This document shows, in pieces, positions 1-6,479 of a DNA stretch of 14,867 nucleotides. Numbering within the stretch: the stretch's first letter is position 1; each line of letters starts with the position of its first letter. The notes under the pieces were generated by a model. It worked only from the letters and a program-made list of their open reading frames with translations. It did not search any database and had not been told where the DNA came from. A program made the position numbers and the translations under genes. The stretch comes from Candidatus Omnitrophota bacterium (GTDB lineage Bacteria; Omnitrophota; Gorgyraeia; Gygaellales; Profunditerraquicolaceae). The stretch spans positions 1 to 14,867 of the forward strand of contig JAQUAP010000031.1 in NCBI GenBank assembly GCA_028687205.1. The letters run 5' to 3'.

Positions 1-1038
1 ACCGGCATCGTTTGCACGGGGAATACGACAATGATCCATTTATTGCTGCGGGTTGACCCTACTTACATCAGGCGCGAGCCCTATGTGCCGACGGCGAATT
101 TCCTGCCGGTCTTAAGGGCTTCGGAAGCAGGGATAATTATTAATCCGCGTGGGCTTCTATCCTGCGTGCCGGGGGTATCGAGCTATGTCGGGGGAGATAC
201 GACCAGCGGCGTGCTTTCCAGCGGTTTATATAAAGAAAGAGAATTGAGCATCCTGATTGATATCGGGACTAACGGTGAAATTGCTCTCGGCAATAAGGAT
301 TTCCTGGTTGCCTGCGCTGCTTCTGCCGGGCCGGCGTTTGAGGGAAGCGGAGTAAAGTGCGGTATGCGCGCTTCCAGCGGCGCCATCCAGAAAATAAAAA
401 TCAACCCCGGAGATTTTTCACCGGAACTTTCTACTATTGCCGGCGCCAAGCCCAGCGGTATTTGCGGTTCAGGCTATATTGATTTAATCGCGGCAATGCT
501 TGAAGCAGGCGTTATGGACAGGAGCGGCAAGATCAGGATCGCGGACCATAAACGGATACGGGAGGGGGAGAACGGAAAGGAATTTGTGGTAGTTTTTAAA
601 GAAGATTCCGGCTCGGGCAGAGAGATAGTCATTACTGAGGCGGACATCGAAAATTTAAAACGCGCCAAGGCCGCGATTTATTCGGCCAGCGCAGTTTTGG
701 TTAAACATATGGGATTTCAGCTTAACGATGTAAAAAAGATTTTTATCGCCGGAGGTTTCGGCACCTCCCTGGATATAGATAGCGCGATAAAAATCGGGCT
801 GCTCCCGGATTTAGAGAGAAAAAAGTTCGCCTTTATCGGCAACAGCGCCCTGGCAGGGGCGCGGCAGATGCTTTTATCCGCCGAGGCAACCGGAAGGGCC
901 GAAGAGCTTGCGCGTAAAATTACCTATTTTGAATTGTCGGTTGACGCCGGGTACATGGATGAGTATACGGCGGCCCTGTTTTTTCCGCATACGGACTTAG
1001 ATAGGTTTTCCAGTTGCAGGGTTAAAGGTAGAAAATAG
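1..1038 (+). CDS. acsV: Corrinoid protein reductive activator (RACo/AcsV), C-terminal ASKHA part, 5' partial
   Basis: This is the C-terminal part of an ASKHA-fold (DUF4445) protein that uses ATP to reactivate the oxidised Co(II) corrinoid iron-sulfur protein in the Wood-Ljungdahl pathway. The frame is open from base 1 (T-G-I-V-C-T-G-N-T-T before the first ATG at 31), so the start and the expected N-terminal 2Fe-2S ferredoxin domain lie outside the window. Visible motifs are IDIGTNGEIAL (phosphate-binding type), ACAASAGPAFEG, GICGSGYIDLIAAMLEAG and IFIAGGFG. Full-length members usually exceed 600 residues, so a little under half seems to be missing. The stop is one base before cooC, and the next genes encode its partner protein (AcsD) and the methyl donor enzyme (AcsE), which fits RACo better than the related methyltransferase activators (RamA-like). 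The family is secure; the exact substrate is inferred from context. Confidence 0.9.
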   Translation, partial: TGIVCTGNTTMIHLLLRVDPTYIRREPYVPTANFLPVLRASEAGIIINPRGLLSCVPGVSSYVGGDTTSGVLSSGLYKERELSILIDIGTNGEIALGNKDFLVACAASAGPAFEGSGVKCGMRASSGAIQKIKINPGDFSPELSTIAGAKPSGICGSGYIDLIAAMLEAGVMDRSGKIRIADHKRIREGENGKEFVVVFKEDSGSGREIVITEADIENLKRAKAAIYSASAVLVKHMGFQLNDVKKIFIAGGFGTSLDIDSAIKIGLLPDLERKKFAFIGNSALAGARQMLLSAEATGRAEELARKITYFELSVDAGYMDEYTAALFFPHTDLDRFSSCRVKGRK

Positions 1039-1039
1039 A

Positions 1040-1792
1040 ATGGGCCAGGTTATTGCTATGGCAGGTAAAGGCGGCACCGGTAAAACTACTATTGCCGCCC
1101 TGCTGGTGCGCATCATTAAAGAAAAAAAACTGGGTTCGGTTTTAGCGGTGGACGCTGACCCCAACAGTAATCTTGCCGAAGCCCTGGGGTTAGAGGTAAA
1201 AGAGAGCATCGGTTCCATGCTCGATGATTTATCCGCTAACCCGCAAAGCGTTCCGGTGAATATGGGGAAAGACGCTTTTATTGAATACCGCGTGCAGACC
1301 GCTATCGTTGAAGGCGATAATTTTGATGTTTTGACCATGGGCAGGCCCGAAGGCCCGGGGTGCTATTGCTACGTGAACAACGCACTGCGTAATGTTATGG
1401 GAAAGTTAATTAAGGATTATGATTTTGTGGTTATTGATAACGAAGCGGGGCTGGAGCATTTATCGCGGCGCACTACCAGGCAGGCGGACAAATTGGTCGT
1501 AGTTTCAGATGCCACTGTTGTGGGCTTGAAAGCTGCCAGGCGGATAGCCGCGTTGACCCGGGAATTAGGCATTAAGACCAAGCAAGAATTTCTTATTGTC
1601 AACCGCTGCGCCGCATTGATAGCTAAGGATAAAATTAAAGACTTGAAGCTGGATTTACTCGGGGTATTATCCAATGACCCCGAGATCGAAGCTTTAAGCC
1701 TGAACGGCAATTCCTTGTTTGAGCTGAAGAATAATAATATTACGTTGAGCGCTTTGCGCAAATTAGGAGATAGAATATGGCATTGCAACTAA
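1040..1792 (+). CDS. cooC: CooC/AcsF-type nickel insertion ATPase
   Basis: This cytoplasmic P-loop ATPase of the MinD/SIMIBI class matures the nickel-iron-sulfur centre of CO dehydrogenase/acetyl-CoA synthase. The 250-residue protein has a deviant Walker A, AGKGGTGKTT (residues 8-17, both lysines K10 and K15), then DADPNSNL and VVIDNEAGLEHLSRRT. A Cys-x-Cys pair (C108, C110, in GPGCYCY) matches the metal-binding dimer-interface motif of CooC. The length is typical for the family. The ATG at 1040 follows the acsV stop by one base. The 3' end overlaps acsD by 16 bases, which suggests translational coupling. Sequence alone does not say whether it serves CO dehydrogenase (CooC) or acetyl-CoA synthase (AcsF); the acs neighbours favour the latter. 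Confidence 0.92.
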   Translation: MGQVIAMAGKGGTGKTTIAALLVRIIKEKKLGSVLAVDADPNSNLAEALGLEVKESIGSMLDDLSANPQSVPVNMGKDAFIEYRVQTAIVEGDNFDVLTMGRPEGPGCYCYVNNALRNVMGKLIKDYDFVVIDNEAGLEHLSRRTTRQADKLVVVSDATVVGLKAARRIAALTRELGIKTKQEFLIVNRCAALIAKDKIKDLKLDLLGVLSNDPEIEALSLNGNSLFELKNNNITLSALRKLGDRIWHCN

Positions 1793-2715
1793 TGACGGAA
1801 AAGTGGCCGGGAGAGGTTGCGGTAGTAACCATTGGCGCAACCAAAGAAGAAAAAGGCACGCGGTCGCATACTTTAAAGCTGGGCGGAGAAAAATCTTTGC
1901 CTTGTTTATTCCGGGAAGGCGCGCTTCCCCATAAAACCGGCATTGCGTTTGAAATCTGGGACACCGCTCCGCTTGATTGGCCGGATGAACTGACCAGGGG
2001 TTATAAAGATGTCCTTAGCGATCCGGTAAGATGGGCGGAAAAATGCGTAAAGGATTATAAAGCGCAAAGCCTCTGCCTGAGATTGCAGGGAGCGCACCAG
2101 GATTACGGCAATAAATCGCCTGAAGAAGAAGCGCAGCTGGTTAAAAAATTATTAAAAAGCGTGGGCGTGCCGTTAGTTATTTTAGGTTGCGGGGACGATG
2201 CCAAAGATAACCTGGTTTTACCTGCCTGCTCCGAAGCGGCTAAAGGCGAACGCTGTTTAATCGGCCCTGCTGCGCAGGATAATTACAAGACGATCGTGGC
2301 CAGTGTATTAGCTGACGGGCATAATATTATTGCCGAGAGCCCCATAGATCTCAATATTGCCAAGCAGCTGAATGTTCTAATCTCGGATATGGGCTTGGCG
2401 TTAGAGCGCATTATTATGGATCCGACTATCGGGGCTTTAGGCTATGGCCTGGAATACGCCTATTCTATTATGGAGCGCGCTCGCCTGGCTGCTCTTTCCG
2501 GAGATAAGACGTTAGCCTGTCCTTTTATTTGTTTTGTGGGCCAGGAGGCCTGGAGGGCAAAGGAGGCAAAAGCAGGCACAACGGAACAGGGGATAATCTG
2601 GGAGGCGCTTACCGCGACTGCTCTTATCCAGGCAGGCGCAGATCTACTGGTTATGCGGCATCCTAAAGCAATAGAAAAAGTCAATAAGTATATAGATAAT
2701 TTATACGGAAGGTAA
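1777..2715 (+). CDS. acsD: Corrinoid iron-sulfur protein small (delta) subunit
   Basis: This is the TIM-barrel small subunit of the corrinoid iron-sulfur protein (CFeSP), which with AcsC carries the methyl group from methyl-H4folate to acetyl-CoA synthase. The 312-residue length is normal for AcsD/CdhD. Recognisable segments are HTLKLGGEKSLPCL near the N-terminus, LDWPDEL, VPLVILGCGDDAKDN mid-protein, IMDPTIGALGYGLEYAYSIMERARLAAL, and the C-terminal FVGQEAWRAKEAK and TALIQAGADLLVMRHPKAI. The start at 1777 is preferred over the ATG at 1792 because AGGAGA (1764-1769) sits about 7 bases before it. It overlaps cooC by 16 bases and ends three bases before acsE. The large subunit AcsC is not in the window and is expected upstream. 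Confidence 0.93.
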   Translation: MALQLMTEKWPGEVAVVTIGATKEEKGTRSHTLKLGGEKSLPCLFREGALPHKTGIAFEIWDTAPLDWPDELTRGYKDVLSDPVRWAEKCVKDYKAQSLCLRLQGAHQDYGNKSPEEEAQLVKKLLKSVGVPLVILGCGDDAKDNLVLPACSEAAKGERCLIGPAAQDNYKTIVASVLADGHNIIAESPIDLNIAKQLNVLISDMGLALERIIMDPTIGALGYGLEYAYSIMERARLAALSGDKTLACPFICFVGQEAWRAKEAKAGTTEQGIIWEALTATALIQAGADLLVMRHPKAIEKVNKYIDNLYGR

Positions 2716-2718
2716 GTT

Positions 2719-3507
2719 ATGTTTATTATCGGTGAACTGATTAACGGGATGTACGCCAATATCGGCAAGGCGCTCAAAGAGCGGGATAAAGCGGAAATTC
2801 AAAAATGCGCCTTGCGGCAGATAGAAAGCGGAGCAGACGCCCTGGATATTAATTGCGGCCCGGCGTCAAAGCAGCCTTTAGTAGATATGCCCTGGTTGGT
2901 TGAGGTTGTCCAGGAGGTTACGGATAAGCCCCTCTGTTTAGATTCAAGCAGGCCCCAGGTTATTGAGGCAGGGCTGAAGGCAGCCAAAAATAAGACTGTC
3001 ATTAATTCTGTTACCGCGGACAGCGAGAAGCTGGACATCATCATTCCTTTAGCCAAACAATACAGCGCGCAACTTATCGGGATTACGATCAGCAAAAAAG
3101 GCATCCCCCAGAATAGAGACCAGCGCCTTGAATTAGCGGCGACGATTGTCTCTGCCTGCGTGGACAAGGAATTTCCCGTAGAAGACCTGTATCTGGACCC
3201 GATAGTGCTTCCGGTAAACGTTGCCCAGGCGCAGTTAAAGGATATCCTGGAATCAATCCGCGAATTTAAAATCATCTCCGAGCCTTCCCCTAAAACTACC
3301 TTAGGGTTAAGCAATGTTTCGCAGGGCACCAGCGCAAGGGGCTTGATTAACCGCACTTTTCTGACTATGGCGATTGCTTATGGCCTGGATTCGGCTATAT
3401 TGGATCCTACCGATAAGGAGCTGATGGAGGCGTTGATTACCGCCGAGTTGGTTTTGAATAAAAACATCTACTGCGGTTCATATTTAGAGGCATATAGGAA
3501 AAAGTAA
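2719..3507 (+). CDS. acsE: Methyltetrahydrofolate:corrinoid iron-sulfur protein methyltransferase
   Basis: AcsE (MeTr) transfers the methyl group of 5-methyl-H4folate to the Co(I) corrinoid of CFeSP, linking the folate branch to acetyl-CoA synthesis. It is a 262-residue pterin-binding TIM barrel, the usual family length. Motifs in order are GELINGMYANIG, ALDINCGP, LCLDSSRP, VINSVTADSEKL, LYLDPIVLPVNV and TLGLSNVSQG. Counting from the ATG, the three residues known to bind the pterin in the Moorella enzyme fall at the same positions: D75, D160 and N199. It is the last gene of the visible acs operon and starts 3 bases after acsD. No clear terminator follows, so read-through into the tRNA is possible. 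Confidence 0.96.
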   Translation: MFIIGELINGMYANIGKALKERDKAEIQKCALRQIESGADALDINCGPASKQPLVDMPWLVEVVQEVTDKPLCLDSSRPQVIEAGLKAAKNKTVINSVTADSEKLDIIIPLAKQYSAQLIGITISKKGIPQNRDQRLELAATIVSACVDKEFPVEDLYLDPIVLPVNVAQAQLKDILESIREFKIISEPSPKTTLGLSNVSQGTSARGLINRTFLTMAIAYGLDSAILDPTDKELMEALITAELVLNKNIYCGSYLEAYRKK

Positions 3508-3510
3508 AGG

Positions 3511-3539
3511 TTGAGTTAACTGCGGTTTATTGATAATAT
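3511..3539 (+). promoter_or_regulatory. Putative sigma70 promoter of the tRNA gene
   Basis: A TTGAGT -35-like box (3511-3516) is followed 17 bases later by TAATAT (3534-3539); the overlapping GATAAT at 3532-3537 would give a 15-base spacer. Either would start transcription within about 10 bases of the tRNA 5' end at 3549. The acs stop at 3507 lies immediately upstream. Confidence 0.45.
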
Positions 3540-3548
3540 ATTGTTTAT

Positions 3549-3625
3549 GGCGGCGTAACTCAGCCTGATAGAGTAGTCGGCTCATACCCGATTTGTCGCT
3601 GGTTTAAATCCAGCCGCCGCCACCA
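3549..3625 (+). tRNA. tRNA with CAT anticodon (elongator Met, or Ile2)
   Basis: A full cloverleaf of 77 bases with encoded CCA. The acceptor stem 3549-3555 pairs with 3615-3621 (7/7). The D stem is 3558-3561/3571-3574, the anticodon stem 3576-3580/3588-3592 (one G-T), and the anticodon CAT 3584-3586 with T33 and A37. The T stem is 3598-3602/3610-3614, the discriminator A3622 and CCA 3623-3625. Position 1 pairs with 72, and the anticodon stem lacks the three G-C pairs of an initiator, so this is not tRNA-fMet. The acceptor and CATACCCG segment resemble elongator Met. The variable loop and T arm (TTGTCGCTGG) resemble tRNA-Ile2, whose C34 is modified by TilS, encoded about 3 kb downstream. Unusually, position 19 is A and position 56 is T instead of the near-universal G19-C56. 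Confidence 0.93.
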
Positions 3626-3660
3626 GCTTATTTACGAAGCAGTGGCGTTGTATCTATAAG

Positions 3661-3684
3661 GGCAGTCCCCGAAGGGGACCAGCC
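3661..3684 (+). repeat. Stem-loop between the tRNA and the 3719 gene
   Basis: GTCCCC (3665-3670), a GAA loop and GGGGAC (3674-3679) form a perfect 6-bp hairpin. An outer GGC/GCC pair (3661-3663 with 3682-3684) extends it across a small internal loop. No T-run follows, so it is not a typical terminator. The GTCCCC/GGGGAC arms recur in the larger inverted repeat at 8790-8835. It could be a tRNA-processing or intergenic repeat element; the function is unknown. Confidence 0.6.
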
Positions 3685-3694
3685 GCCACCACCA
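3679..3694 (+). repeat. 16-base near-copy of the tRNA 3' end
   Basis: Bases 3679-3694 (CCAGCCGCCACCACCA) match the tRNA 3' end at 3610-3625 at 15 of 16 positions, the only change being G to A at 3688. The copies are 69 bases apart. Direct repeats of tRNA 3' ends mark integration sites, but no integrase lies between or beside them. GTGGCG at 3642-3647 can also pair with CGCCAC at 3684-3689, so this may instead be the remnant of a second, decayed tRNA. Confidence 0.6.
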
Positions 3695-3718
3695 TAAAGT
3701 ATTTAAAAAGGAGGGAGT

Positions 3719-3904
3719 ATGGCCAAGAAAGAAAATATGGTTATCGGGATAAGCTTAGTGATTTTACTCATTGCCGTGGGCATTTCCTATCAAAATTATC
3801 AAAATGCTAAGCAGGCGAAAAAGCAGATTGATGAATTAAACATTGTCATCGAACAAAAGAATACCCAGATAATAAAACTTATTAAAAGCATAAAGAGAAG
3901 GTAA
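3719..3904 (+). CDS. Small membrane-anchored coiled-coil protein, hypothetical
   Basis: A 61-residue protein with no recognised family. One hydrophobic segment (about residues 8-24, MVIGISLVILLIAVGIS) follows a short basic start. The rest is a polar stretch (residues 25-56) with heptad-like spacing (AKKQIDELNIVIEQKNTQIIKLI), ending in KSIKRR. The layout suggests a single-pass protein with a short coiled coil, loosely like a small FtsL/FtsB or phage-spanin-type peptide, but no specific match is claimed. A strong ribosome site, AGGAGG at 3709-3714, lies 4 bases before the ATG. It is the first of four closely spaced small genes (3719-5094). Confidence 0.72.
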   Translation: MAKKENMVIGISLVILLIAVGISYQNYQNAKQAKKQIDELNIVIEQKNTQIIKLIKSIKRR

Positions 3905-3928
3905 GCTGAATTAAGCAAGGAGAAACTG

Positions 3929-4333
3929 ATGAAGGGCCCGGATAAAATAGGGATAATCTTTTGCTGTCTCGGTTTATTTGGTTTTAGCAATGCTTTTGCG
4001 GCGCAAGTGGATACGCAGATGATTAAAGCCGAATTTAAGGCGATAGACGTAAATAAAGACGGCTATATTACTCCCGAAGAAATACAGGCTCACCAGGAGA
4101 AAAATTTTAATGCGTTGGATAAGGATAAAAACGGGACTCTTGACGTAAAAGAAGTAAGCGCGGATAAGACAAGGGTGCTGGAAAAAGCCGATAAAAATAA
4201 AGATGGCAAGGTTACTCCGCAGGAATCCAGTTCACAATTCAAGGAATACCTCCAGGAAATGGATGCCAATAAAGATAATAAGGTATCGGAAGATGAATAT
4301 ACAGATTACTGGAAGTGGAGGCTAAAGTTTTAA
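3929..4333 (+). CDS. Secreted EF-hand calcium-binding protein
   Basis: A 134-residue protein with a Sec signal peptide (hydrophobic residues 7-24, probable cleavage in AFA-AQ near residue 24) and four EF-hand loops. The loops begin D40 (DVNKDGYITPEE), D64 (DKDKNGTLDVKE), D88 (DKNKDGKVTPQE) and D112 (DANKDNKVSEDE). Each has acidic or amide residues at positions 1, 3 and 5 and Glu at position 12. The fourth has Asn instead of Gly at loop position 6. The exact 24-residue spacing suggests two calmodulin-like pairs. It probably binds calcium outside the cytoplasm; the partner is unknown. AAGGAG (3917-3922) lies 6 bases before the ATG. The neighbours encode a membrane peptide, a PAS protein and a membrane protein, so a sensing role is possible but unproven. 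Confidence 0.88.
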   Translation: MKGPDKIGIIFCCLGLFGFSNAFAAQVDTQMIKAEFKAIDVNKDGYITPEEIQAHQEKNFNALDKDKNGTLDVKEVSADKTRVLEKADKNKDGKVTPQESSSQFKEYLQEMDANKDNKVSEDEYTDYWKWRLKF

Positions 4334-4349
4334 GGCTAAAGGAAGCGCT

Positions 4350-4850
4350 ATGGAGAGCGGAAACGAAAACCTGCAAGAACTCTTGATTGAATTTGGCCTG
4401 GCGCGCAAGCGGGTTGAAGAATTGCAAGCCCGGGAAAAGAAGCTTTTGCAGGAGTTAGAGGCGTTAGGGCAAAGCGAGGCAAGGTACAGGCAGATAGTCC
4501 AGAACGCCAATAGTATTATCATGGTTATGGATACCCGGGGCAATATCAGGTTTCTTAACCAGTTCGCGCAGAGATTTTTCGGTTTTTACGAAAAAGATGT
4601 CCTGGGCCTGAATATTGTCGGGACGATTGTCGCTAAAACAGATGCATCCGGAAATGACCTTACGCAAATGATTAAAGATATTACAGCAAGCCCCGAGCTG
4701 CATTCTGTAAATGAAAATGAGAATATCCGCAGTTCCGGCGAACGCGTCCGTGTTTTATGGACGAATAAAGCTGTTTTGGATAGCTCCGGGGCGATTAAGG
4801 AGATCCTGTGTATCGGCAATGAAGTTGCCAGGCCCTCCCAGAAGAAATAA
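4350..4850 (+). CDS. Stand-alone PAS-domain protein
   Basis: A 166-residue soluble protein. Residues about 5-45 form a charged helical coiled coil (LIEFGLARKRVEELQAREKKLLQELEAL). Residues about 43-160 are a PAS/PAC domain: SEARYRQIVQNANSIIMVMD, then GNIRFLNQFAQRFFGF, the helix EKDVLGLNIVGTIV, and the C-terminal strands RVRVLWTNKAVLDSSGAIKEILCIGNEV. There is no histidine kinase, GGDEF, HTH or other output domain, so it probably acts by dimerising with or binding a partner, or is a remnant of a kinase input module. The bound ligand cannot be told from sequence. A GGAAG ribosome site ends 5 bases before the ATG at 4350. It is third in the small-gene run. Confidence 0.88.
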   Translation: MESGNENLQELLIEFGLARKRVEELQAREKKLLQELEALGQSEARYRQIVQNANSIIMVMDTRGNIRFLNQFAQRFFGFYEKDVLGLNIVGTIVAKTDASGNDLTQMIKDITASPELHSVNENENIRSSGERVRVLWTNKAVLDSSGAIKEILCIGNEVARPSQKK

Positions 4851-4854
4851 TTAA

Positions 4855-5094
4855 ATGGAGAATAAGCAGCAGGAAAAGTGGTATTTCAGGACCACTTCTT
4901 TAGTGGTCGGTTTCTTATTGGTCGGGCCTTTTGTCCTGCCCCTGGTCTGGTCTCATCCCCGCTTTAGCAAGAGAAAAAAGATAATTATAAGCAGCGTAGT
5001 AATCATCCTGTCCTGCCTTTTATTCCTTGCGGCAGCCTACCCCATTAAACTACTCAACGATTATTACCGGCAAATCGATAAGCTAACCTTTTAA
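4855..5094 (+). CDS. Small two-helix membrane protein, hypothetical
   Basis: A 79-residue protein with two hydrophobic segments (about residues 13-33 and 43-63) joined by a basic loop, WSHPRFSKRKK. The motif G-P-F-V-L-P-L-V-W-S-H-P-R-F-S is one I associate with small uncharacterised membrane proteins that often carry a zinc ribbon in front. That ribbon is absent here, so this may be the trimmed form. No function can be assigned. The start follows the PAS gene stop by 4 bases and has only a weak purine-rich site, suggesting translational coupling. It is the last gene before the convergent flippase. Confidence 0.75.
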   Translation: MENKQQEKWYFRTTSLVVGFLLVGPFVLPLVWSHPRFSKRKKIIISSVVIILSCLLFLAAAYPIKLLNDYYRQIDKLTF

Positions 5095-5123
5095 AAAATA
5101 AAAATATCCTACCTTTATTTTTT
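5093..5123. terminator. Weak A/T-only inverted repeat between convergent genes
   Basis: AAAAAATAAA (5093-5102) can pair with TTTATTTTTT (5114-5123) across an 11-base loop, in the 38-base gap between two convergent genes. It would give a T-run in both directions. The stem has no G-C pairs, so it is at best a weak bidirectional terminator. Confidence 0.3.
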
Positions 5124-5132
5124 TATCCGGGG

Positions 5133-6398
5133 TTATTTTTTATAGCCGCTGGTGAGGGTATAGAGTATCTGGGAGGTAGAAATAAAAATCACCGCCTCAA
5201 TGGTTATGGTGGCTGCCGCAGCCCCTAAATAAGAAAAGTAGTAGATAAAAATAAAGATTAACGGCAGGCCCAGGAGCGCCGCCAGGATATGGACCCTCGA
5301 ATAGATATCCGGCCTGCCGCAGACTAATAAAAACTGCACCTTAAAGGCGTTGGCGCTGATAAAGAATAATGATAAGAGCAGAAGTTTCAGGCTGATTACT
5401 ACCTCGGGGTAATTTTTCCCGCAGGCTATTTTTGCGAGCAAAGGCGAAAGGAAAAAGAGCACCGGTATAGCCAGCAGGTAAGTTAAAGTGGTGGAATGCT
5501 GGACTTTATGCATTAAGCTTAATGCCCGGCGCCTGCTTTTAGCGAAGATCTTGCTTATCCTCGGGTAGATGGCCTGCGAGAGCGAAGCGAGGGGAAAGGT
5601 CTGGATAACGCCGGTTATTTTTTCCGCGATGGAATAGTAGCCGGTGATCGTGTTGTTGGTGAGAAGGCCGACGGCAAAAATACGCGTGGCGGTATAGGTA
5701 TTTATGGCGACGGTGGAAATAAAGACTTCCCACCCTGTTTTTAACTCTTCTTTTATATTGCTATAACTTTGAAATACGAATTCCAGGTCAAACTCTTTAA
5801 ACGCTACGTACAGCCCCAGGAGCCCGGTGATGATAAAAAACAGTGAATTCAGTAGAGGTACAAGCAGATAGTCCGCGGGCCCTTTCACAAAGATGAAAAT
5901 CGAAAGCGTATAGATTATGCCGCCGATAATATTGATGATGGTTATGAATCTCATTTTTTCGGTCCCCTGGAATAGCCAGACCGGAAAAAGGGTGTTTCCG
6001 ATGACCGCTCCGAAACTGAATACATAGAGCAGCCAGTCATGCTTAAACTTTGGGACAGCGTTGATTAAGAAGAGCAGGATTAGGTAGCCTAAAAAAGCGA
6101 GGATGAATTTTACGGTCATCACTGTCGAAAATATACTGGAGGCCTGTTCCTGGTCCTTGCATAGAGATATCTTCCTGGTCGCGGTCAGGCTAAACCCGTA
6201 GTCCGTAAGGATCATGAAATACTGGATAAACGCCTGGGCAAAGGCGATTAAGCCGAATTTTTCCGGGCCGATGGCTCTTATCAAGTAGGGCAGGATAACC
6301 AGGGGCAGGAGGTAATTGATGCCCTGCAGGGTAGAAAGAGAGGTGAAGTTTTCTAAAATAACCTTTCTTTCTTTCGGCGTGATTATTTTATTATTCAT
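5133..6398 (-). CDS. Polysaccharide/O-antigen flippase (Wzx/RfbX family)
   Basis: A 421-residue multi-pass membrane protein of the polysaccharide-exporter (MOP) superfamily, which flips lipid-linked oligosaccharide units across the inner membrane. It has about 12 hydrophobic segments. The family start is clear: FTSLSTLQGINYLLPLVILP, then GPEKFGLIAFAQAFIQYF and LTDYGFSLTATRKIS. The frame stays open to an ATG at 6518, but the extra 40 residues overlap tilS, look unlike the family and carry no signal. The ATG at 6398 is chosen because the recognisable family sequence begins there and a good promoter (6406-6434) places transcription start at about 6399. There is no Shine-Dalgarno site, so the mRNA is probably leaderless. 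No glycosyltransferases are adjacent, so the substrate is unknown. Confidence 0.92.
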   Translation of the reverse strand: MNNKIITPKERKVILENFTSLSTLQGINYLLPLVILPYLIRAIGPEKFGLIAFAQAFIQYFMILTDYGFSLTATRKISLCKDQEQASSIFSTVMTVKFILAFLGYLILLFLINAVPKFKHDWLLYVFSFGAVIGNTLFPVWLFQGTEKMRFITIINIIGGIIYTLSIFIFVKGPADYLLVPLLNSLFFIITGLLGLYVAFKEFDLEFVFQSYSNIKEELKTGWEVFISTVAINTYTATRIFAVGLLTNNTITGYYSIAEKITGVIQTFPLASLSQAIYPRISKIFAKSRRRALSLMHKVQHSTTLTYLLAIPVLFFLSPLLAKIACGKNYPEVVISLKLLLLSLFFISANAFKVQFLLVCGRPDIYSRVHILAALLGLPLIFIFIYYFSYLGAAAATITIEAVIFISTSQILYTLTSGYKK

Positions 6399-6405
6399 CG
6401 TATTC

Positions 6406-6434
6406 AATTTACACTTTAAAAAGCCAAAAGTCAA
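6406..6434 (-). promoter_or_regulatory. Sigma70 promoter of the flippase gene, giving a leaderless mRNA
   Basis: Read on the - strand, TTGACT (6434-6429) and TAAATT (6411-6406) are separated by exactly 17 bases. Transcription would start 6-7 bases beyond the -10 box, at about 6399, one base before the ATG at 6398. Confidence 0.7.
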
Positions 6435-6479
6435 TCTTAAATCTTTTAAAAGCAGCCGGTTTATGCTAATATTTAGGTA

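Noticed and set aside
2799..3356. 185-residue - strand open frame inside acsE
   Set aside because: It is a shadow of a gene with three verified active-site residues, with no family resemblance of its own.
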